From Cololabis saira (taxonomy: Eukaryota > Chordata > Actinopteri > Beloniformes > Belonidae), in NCBI RefSeq assembly GCF_033807715.1, contig NC_084587.1, positions 18,025,017 through 18,089,016 of the forward strand: a DNA stretch of 64,000 nt. The letters are read 5' to 3'. The first letter of the stretch is position 1, and each line of letters opens with the position of its first letter. Both the position numbers and the translations under genes were made by a program. Below, in pieces: positions 1 through 64,000 of this stretch. The notes beneath the pieces were generated by a model. That model did not search any database, was not told where the DNA came from, and worked only from the letters and a program-made list of their open reading frames with translations.

Positions 1-256
1 AAATTAGCCACGCCCCTTCTTCTGATTGGCTGATACGTTAAAGTCCAATATCTTTTGAATGGTTTGACATACAGAGACATGGGTGGTGTCAAATGACTAA
101 GTATCGAGTCCCTGACCCTCATTGGTGCAAATTAGCCACGCCCCTTCTTCTGATTGGCCGATACGTTATAGTCCAATATCTTTTGAATGGTTTGACATAG
201 AGAGTCATGGGTGGTGTCAAATGACCAAGTATCGAGTCCTTGACCTTCATGGGTGC
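1..256. repeat. 128-bp tandem repeat array A (2 units, cut by the window start)
   Basis: Units repeat every 128 bases, measured at the string tctgattgg (positions 21 and 149). The second unit carries the terminal variant (agagagtcatgg, ttgaccttcatgg) found at the end of all three arrays in this block. 128 is not a multiple of three, and the apparent small ORFs are by-products of the repeat. Confidence 0.95.
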
Positions 257-1641
257 ATCCCGCGATCATCCGGCAGTAGTCCGTGGCACTTCAAAATTTC
301 CCGGGAATTTTGTCTAGTTATTTATTTATTATTTATTCCATATTCTTCCGTATAAACTTCGGCGCGTAACTAGTTGCGCAGCTTTGAGAAAACTCAAAAA
401 GTAAAAACGTAGAAACGTGCGACTTAATCGGGAATCAATTGGTATGACTTTTATAAGCGATTGGCGTGCACGTTTTTGCGCAACGTGCACAAACGTGCAC
501 TTTTTGCCCCATCCGGAACGCATTGCGTGAACTTTGGGGCCTCACCACTCGCATACCGTTACTCGAAAAATTCTGAACCGATTTAGAAAGTTGTAGGCCC
601 TGAATTTAACTACAGTCCTCTGGATTTTCAGAACGATGGCACGAATAGTTTTTGCACGAAGTGCAAAAACATTTCCAAATTTCCAAACTAATGGGGAAGA
701 TTTTCCCATGTATTTGTATGGGGCAGCATTTCACACTGTGGGTGTAAAATGTCCGGTGAAGGTTAAAAAAAAAAAAAAATCACCTTTTTTCTGAGTCACC
801 TATCTTTCTCATACTTGCACGTAGAAACGTCATTCAAACTTCAAAACGGAGGAAAACTTCTCTTCTCTCTCTGAACCCCGGACTGTTTTTTCCTAAAATG
901 TACACTTTTCAAGATATGAGCCTTCAAGCGAGGACTAAAAAACCCCCTTTTTCAAATCTAGAGTGGAGGTTTTAATTGATCAGAGTGAGCAGAACCCTGA
1001 AAAAATGACCATAATTTTTATTTGTAACTCGACCTCACGGCCGAACCGTAAAAGCTGGACAGATAATTTTTGGTCAGAATGTAGACATACATTTTGGTAT
1101 TCTTAAAATGTGACTTTGACAGGCGTGGTGTGCACAAAATTTAAACGGGGAGACTAAGAGCCATGCCAATTCCTGTCTCTCTCTCCATTCACTGCAATGT
1201 TAAATAAAAATTTCTTCAAAAAAATCTCATTTTTGTTTTCGAATTGCCGTTACTAACACATTTTAAGGAATATCTGAATAAAATTAAGATTGTGAGAATC
1301 TTCCGGGTTCTGTCTCTCTCACGATGTCTTTGTTTTTCTGCTAGGAGCTACAGTTTGTTTACAAGGTGAAGTTATTTGAGGCTTGTCAAATCCGAAGAAC
1401 TAGCTGAGTCATTCCAATACAATATACACTACCATACTTCCGGGTCATGTGACCCAGAACTAGTCACATGACCCACTCAATGCAGACTTCATAATACTTT
1501 ACCTTGGATAATGGAGGAATCTGAACCCTGACCTTTTGACCTTACATGATCCCCAGTCCTGCTGGGGACAGGTTCATGGGATATATATGTATATTATTAT
1601 TATTATACATATAAATATTTACATTTGTATATTATATATAC
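257..1641. repeat. Spacer 1 of the 128-bp repeat block (about 1.4 kb)
   Basis: Follows array A and is nearly the same as 2666-4011. It contains the palindrome aaatttcccgggaattt near 293, a lower-copy region rich in gcacg motifs around 455-500, and ends in an AT-rich head (tatatatgtatattatt..) that leads into array B. No coding region or known transposase was recognised. Confidence 0.85.
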
Positions 1642-2665
1642 ATATTAGCCCCGCCCCTTCTTCTGATTGGCCGATACGTTATAGTCCAATATCTTTTGAA
1701 TGGTTTGACATAGAGACTCACGGGTGGTATCAAATGACTAAGTATCGAGCCCCTGACCCTCATTGGTGCAAATTAGCCCCGCCCCTTCTTCTGATTGGCC
1801 GATACGTTATAGTCCAATATCTTTTGAATGGTTTGACATAGAGACTCACGGGTGGTATCAAATGACTAAGTATCGAGCCCCTGACCCTCATTGGTGCAAA
1901 TTAGCCCCGCCCCTTCTTCTGATTGGCTGATACGTTAAAGTCCAATATCTTTTGAATGGTTTGACATACAGAGACATGGGTGGTGTCAAATGACTAAGTA
2001 TCGAGTCCCTGACCCTCATTGGTGCAAATTAGCCACGCCCCTTCTTCTGATTGGCCGATACGTTATAGTCCAATATCTTTTGAATGGTTTGACATACAGA
2101 GACATGGGTGGTGTCAAATGACTAAGTATCGAGTCCCTGACCCTCATTGGTGCAAATTAGCCACGCCCCTTCTTCTGATTGGCTGATACGTTAAAGTCCA
2201 ATATCTTTTGAATGGTTTGACATACAGAGACATGGGTGGTGTCAAATGACTAAGTATCGAGTCCCTGACCCTCATTGGTGCAAATTAGCCCCGCCCCTTC
2301 TTCTGATTGGCTGATACGTTAAAGTCCAATATCTTTTGAATGGTTTGACATACAGAGACATGGGTGGTGTCAAATGACTAAGTATGGAGTCCCTGACCCT
2401 CATTGGTGCAAATTAGCCACGCCCCTTCTTCTGATTGGCCGATACGTTATTGTCCAATATCTTTTGAATGGTTTGACATACAGAGACATGGGTGGTGTCA
2501 AATGACCAAGTATCGAGTCCCTGACCCTCATTGGTGCAAATTAGCCACGCCCCTTCTTCTGATTGGCCGATACGTTATAGTCCAATATCTTTTGAATGGT
2601 TTGACATAGAGAGTCATGGGTGGTGTCAAATGACTAAGTATCGAGTCCTTGACCTTCATGGGTGC
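1642..2665. repeat. 128-bp tandem repeat array B (8 units)
   Basis: tctgattgg occurs at 1662, 1790, 1918, 2046, 2174, 2302, 2430 and 2558, exactly 128 bases apart. The first two units carry one variant (agagactcacgg, ggtggtatc), the middle units another (cagagacatgg), and the last a third (agagagtcatgg). Confidence 0.97.
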
Positions 2666-4011
2666 ATCCCGCGATCATCCGGCAGTAGTCCGTGGCACTT
2701 CAAAATTTCCCGGGAATTTTGGTCTAGTTATTCCATATTCTTCCGTAAAAACTTCGGCGCGTAACTAGTCCCGCAGCTTTGAGAAAACGCAAAAAGTAAA
2801 AACGTAGAAACGTGCGCCTTAATCGGGAATCGATTGGTATGACTTTTATTAGCGATTGGCGTGCACGTTTTTGCGCAACGTGCACAAACGTGCACTTTTT
2901 GCCCCATCCGGAACGCATTGCGTCAACTTTGGGGCCTCACCACTCGCACACCGTTACTCGAAAAATTATGAACCGATTTAGAAAGTTGTAGGCCCTGAAT
3001 TTAACTACATTCCTGTGGATTTTCAGAACGATGGCACGAATAGTTTTTGCACGAAGTGCAAAAACATTTCCAAATTTCCAAACTAATGGGGACCATGTAT
3101 TTGTATGGGGCAGCATTTCACACTGTGTGTGGGATGAGGTTAAAAAAAAAAAAATCACCTTTTTTCTGAGTCACCTATCTTTCTCATACTTGCACGTAGA
3201 AAGGTCATTCAAACTTCAAAACGGAGGAAAACTTCTCTTCTCTCTCTAAACCCCGGACTGTTTTTTCCTAAAATGTACACTTTTCAAGATATGAGCGCTC
3301 AAGCGAGGACTGGAAATCACTTTTTTGTCAAATCTTCAGTGCGGTTCTAATTGATCAGAGTGCGAGAGACTTTAAAAAAATGATCATAATTTTTATTTGT
3401 AACTCGACCTCACGGCCAAACCGTAAAAGGTAGACAGATCATTTTTGGTCAGAATATAGACATAGGTTTTGTGATTCATAAAATGTGACTTTGACAGGCG
3501 TGGTGTGCACAAAATTTGAACGGGGAGACTAACAGCCATGCCAAATCCTGTCTTTCTCTCCATTGACTCCCATAATAAATAACGTTTTCTTCAAAAAAAT
3601 CTCATTTTTGTTTTCGAATTGCCGTTACTAACACATTTTAAGGAATATCTGAATAAAATTAAGATTGTCAGAATCTTCCGGGTTCTGTCTCTCTCACGAT
3701 GTCTTTGTTTTTCTGCTAGGAGCTACAGTTTGATTACAAGGTGAAGTTATTTGAGGCTTGTCAAATCCGAAGAACTAGCTGAGTCATTCCAATACAATAT
3801 ACACTACCATACTTCCGGGTCATGTGACCCAGAACTAGTCACATGACCCACTCAATGCAGACTTCATAATACTTTACCTTGGATAATGGAGGAATCTGAA
3901 CCCTGACCTTACATGATCCCCAGTCCTGCTGGGGACAGGTTCATGGGATATATATGTATATTATTATTATTATTATACATATAAATATTTACATTTGTAT
4001 ATTATATATAC
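2666..4011. repeat. Spacer 2 of the 128-bp repeat block
   Basis: A second, slightly shorter copy of spacer 1: it starts with the same tcccgcgatcatccggcag and ends with the same AT-rich head. Small indels separate the copies, e.g. a 21-base stretch of spacer 1 near 705 and the ccttttga near 1532 are missing here. Confidence 0.88.
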
Positions 4012-4968
4012 ATATTAGCCCCGCCCCTTCTTCTGATTGGCCGATACGTTATAGTCCAATATCTTTTGAATGGTTTGACATAGAGACTCACGGGTGGTAT
4101 CAAATGACTAAGTATCGAGCCCCTGACACTCATTGGTGCAAATTAGCCCCGCCCCTTCTTCTGATTGGCTGATACGTTAAAGTCCAATATCTTTTGAATG
4201 GTTTGACATACAGAGACATGGGTGGTGTCAAATGACTAAGTATCGAGCCCCTGACCCTCATTGGTGCAAATTAGCCCCGCCCCTTCTTCTGATTGGCTGA
4301 TACGTTAAAGTCCAATATCTTTTGAATGGTTTGAAATACAGAGACATGGGTGGTGTCAAATGACTAAGTATCGAGTCCCTGACCCTCATTGGTGCAAATT
4401 AGCCACGCCCCTTCTTCTGATTGGCCGATACGTTATAGTCCAATATCTTTTGAATGGTTTGACATACAGAGACATGGGTGGTGTCAAATGACTAAGTATC
4501 GAGTCCCTGACCCTCATTGGTGCAAATTAGCCCCGCCCCTTCTTCTGATTGGCCGATACGTTATAGTCCAATATCTTTTGAATGGTTTGACATACAGAGA
4601 CATGGGTGGTGTCAAATGACTAAGTATCGAGTCCCTGACCCTCATTGGTGCAAATTAGCCCCGCCCCTTCTTCTGATTGGCCGATACGTTAAAGTCCAAT
4701 ATCTTTTGAATGGTTTGACATACAGACACATCGGTGGTGTCAAATGACTAAGTATCGAGTCCCTGACCCTCATTGGTGCAAATTAGCCCCGCCCCTTCTT
4801 CTGATTGGCCGATACGTTATAGTCCAATATCTTTTGAATGGTTTGACATAGAGAGTCATGGGTGGTGTCAAATGACCAAGTATCGAGTCCTTGACCTTCA
4901 TGGGTGCATCCCGCGATCATCCGGCAGTAGTCCGTGGCACTTCAAAATTTCCCGGGAATTTTGTCTAG
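4012..4968. repeat. 128-bp tandem repeat array C (7 units) and truncated tail
   Basis: tctgattgg at 4032, 4160, 4288, 4416, 4544, 4672 and 4800. The last unit again has the terminal variant and is followed by the first part of the spacer, which stops after ttttgtctagttt near 4968, where unique intron sequence begins 70 bases before exon w1. Confidence 0.95.
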
Positions 4969-5037
4969 TTTATATTTACCCTTTTGATTTTTAAATGGTT
5001 GATGGATGAGATGTCGCTCCCTTTCTCTCCCCTTAAG

Positions 5038-62180
<57,143 letters not shown>

Positions 62181-63350
62181 GTGAGGAGGAAACTGAATGA
62201 CGGTCGTCCATAACGGCTCTCGCTCGCTGGCACTTAGATCGGCCATCCGAGTCCGATGTACAGAGGTGTTTCTAATGTTACTATAGAAAAGGTAGAAATC
62301 AGCGTGTGAAGACGGTCTACCTTCCTGCTGCTTCATTCTGTCCCGACGAGGAAAATTGATTGACCGTGAATGCTCAATTTTCTTCATTATTCTCTTATAC
62401 TTCCTCAATTTCTCCATCATTACAATCCGAGGTCTCATGAAATACCTTCATCTTATAACCCTCGTTGTTATACAATAAGTATTTCTTTAGATTCAACTGA
62501 ACCTGCTACTTTAACATGAAAATACCCCAGCATCACATTAGGTAATCTTCTAGTCTTCTTTTCTATTCTCTTGAAGAGGCTTCACCTCTCGTGCAAAAGG
62601 CTATTCCTGTCAAGTTTCAGGCTGATACACTCAATACTCCTTGCATTAGGTGGAAGCTTGCGAAACTTTGGTTTTGCCATATATTCGTGGGCACAACGTG
62701 GAGCGACAGAGCTGTGCACCTCACAGCTAGCTCTCTGAAATACCAGCACCAGAATAGTGACGGTGGTGCAGTTTTAAAGCAGGTAAAACCTGAGCAAATG
62801 AACACACTCCGTCGAGAACCACAATGTTAAAAAACAAGCAGACTTACAGCTAGCTAAAAGGCACAGTTAAAATAACAAAACTCAAGTGTAGCGACTCAAA
62901 ACATTATTTTTTTCACATAATATGATACAAAGCAGAATGATGACAGAAAAAGGACCAAAAATAGCAAGTGTCCTCACAAGAAACATCATTGCACTGCTAC
63001 ACTTAAATGATGCGGCGAGAAGCGCTTTTGTAACGTTTAGGTCGTACTTGGGCGTTGAGGTTCACTCGCTCTTCCCCGTGTAGTTGTGTGACAAGATCTT
63101 GTACTGTGACGTGTCAGATATTTAAAATAAACATTTCTCATTGCATGAAAACCTGTATTGTGAACCAGCCTGTTGGAGGAGTACTACATCCTTACTACTT
63201 CTAGTCTGCCAGAAAACCTAAAAAAAAAAGAACCTATAAAACCTATAATTGCCAACCAGAATTTCCAACTTAGTGACTTTGTGGCAATATTTATATTTAT
63301 TTAGCAAGTTTTAAGCGACTACTCGGGAGTTTTATAAGGTGACAAAGCAA
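62181..63350. other. Intron after exon w24, nothing recognised
   Basis: No further exon of ptprd, no element ends and no coding similarity seen before the partial element at 63353. Confidence 0.5.
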
Positions 63351-63352
63351 TA

Positions 63353-64000
63353 GGGGTGTAACAATATATCGTGCCACGAAATTTCGCGATACAAAAACGT
63401 CACGATACGTGTCGTGGAGGTGACAAGGTGTATCGCGATATTGGGTTATTAATATTAATCTATTGTGTTGACTAGTAACGCGCATCCGACCGCGGCCGTG
63501 ACCGCAACCGCGTGGACCAAAATCTTACTCCACTCAGAAGAAACTAGTCCCGTTTTGCGGTCTGAACCTTTACTTATGTAAGTCTGGTGTAGAGTTAGGC
63601 CATAGCGTATTAAATTAAACCTTTTTCAGGTCGTGAGTAGGATAAACAGGGGACAACTTCTGCTGAGTTCCAGTGTACTTTAATGTCCCTCAACAGTGTA
63701 AGATTTTAAGACATCAACACAGCAGCTAGTGCTGTATCACTCCGCCCAATCTAAAACATCACTACAGATATACTGACTAGTGTCATTATAGTCCCTGATT
63801 TACAGACTATAAAGAATATATTTATAAAATAATGAACCCTGAATTACCAAAATAACCTTCTTAACAAAAATAAATCTCCTCTTACACTTATAAGGTGAGC
63901 ATGAATCAATCTTTTTTATGATGTAAAATTGTATTTTACGTATTGTATTTATTTACTTTTATTTATTTATTTAATTTTAGTTGTTAAATTTCTGGAAAAG
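63353..64000. mobile_element. Left end of a hAT-like element running out of the window
   Basis: Starts taggggtgtaacaatatatc and continues gtcacgatacgtgtcgtgg and gtatcgcgatattgg, a form typical of fish hAT ends. The other end is not in the window, so neither type nor length can be confirmed. Confidence 0.5.

Noticed and set aside
1642..4905. Regular repeats considered as a CRISPR array
   Set aside because: Units are directly adjacent 128-bp repeats without spacers, in vertebrate DNA.
122..4994. Repeated small ORFs starting MVQISHAPSSDWPIRY
   Set aside because: They follow the 128-bp repeat and shift frame from unit to unit, because 128 is not divisible by three; no start context, splice sites or family similarity.
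62181..64000. Search for the next ptprd exon (linker into D2)
   Set aside because: No acceptor followed by an RLASSKAHTSRF-like sequence seen; the exon must be downstream of the window.

Overview
The window is vertebrate nuclear DNA, almost certainly from a ray-finned (teleost) fish. Short coding exons with GT..AG borders lie in introns packed with fish-type transposons: hAT-type non-autonomous elements with 8-bp target duplications, a Ty3/gypsy chromovirus, Harbinger and L1/other LINE remnants, and long microsatellites. No bacterial or viral gene layout is present.

One host gene crosses nearly the whole window on the + strand: a type IIa (LAR-family) receptor protein tyrosine phosphatase, best matched to PTPRD (PTP-delta). 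I placed 24 coding exons between 5038 and 62180, and all splice phases agree. Together they encode about 1,340 residues: eight fibronectin III (FN3) domains, a membrane-proximal segment with an R-x-R-R cleavage motif, one transmembrane helix, the juxtamembrane region and the whole catalytic D1 phosphatase domain. The N-terminal signal peptide and Ig domains lie upstream of position 1. The D2 domain lies downstream of 64000. Two micro-exons (27 nt and 12 nt) sit at known variable places of the LAR family, and the exons for FN3-4 to FN3-7 form a phase-symmetric, skippable cassette.

Layout: 1-4968 is a block of 128-bp tandem repeats alternating with duplicated 1.4-kb spacers. 5038-8744 carries FN3-1 to FN3-3. 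8745-17441 is an 8.7-kb intron holding a decayed LINE, a hAT element and a complete 5,175-bp Ty3/gypsy chromovirus with two apparently identical 443-bp LTRs and open gag and pol. 17442-32880 carries FN3-4 to the transmembrane exon, with hAT, LINE and a 139-bp-unit repeat element in the introns. 36286-39347 is the juxtamembrane part. 44020-62180 is D1, its introns filled with Harbinger, solo-LTR, L1, palindromic and hAT elements. 62181-64000 is intron.

The only active-looking mobile system is the chromovirus. Its LTR carries a TATA box 29 nt before a predicted start site whose first 10 nt are exactly complementary to the primer-binding site next to the LTR, the arrangement expected for Tf1/sushi-type self-priming. 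I found no evidence of a wholly new biological system. The less ordinary signals are this self-priming signature, the higher-order 128-bp repeat block with a diverged relative 17 kb away, and the microsatellite-swollen hAT element 57 bp from the exon that completes the phosphatase signature.
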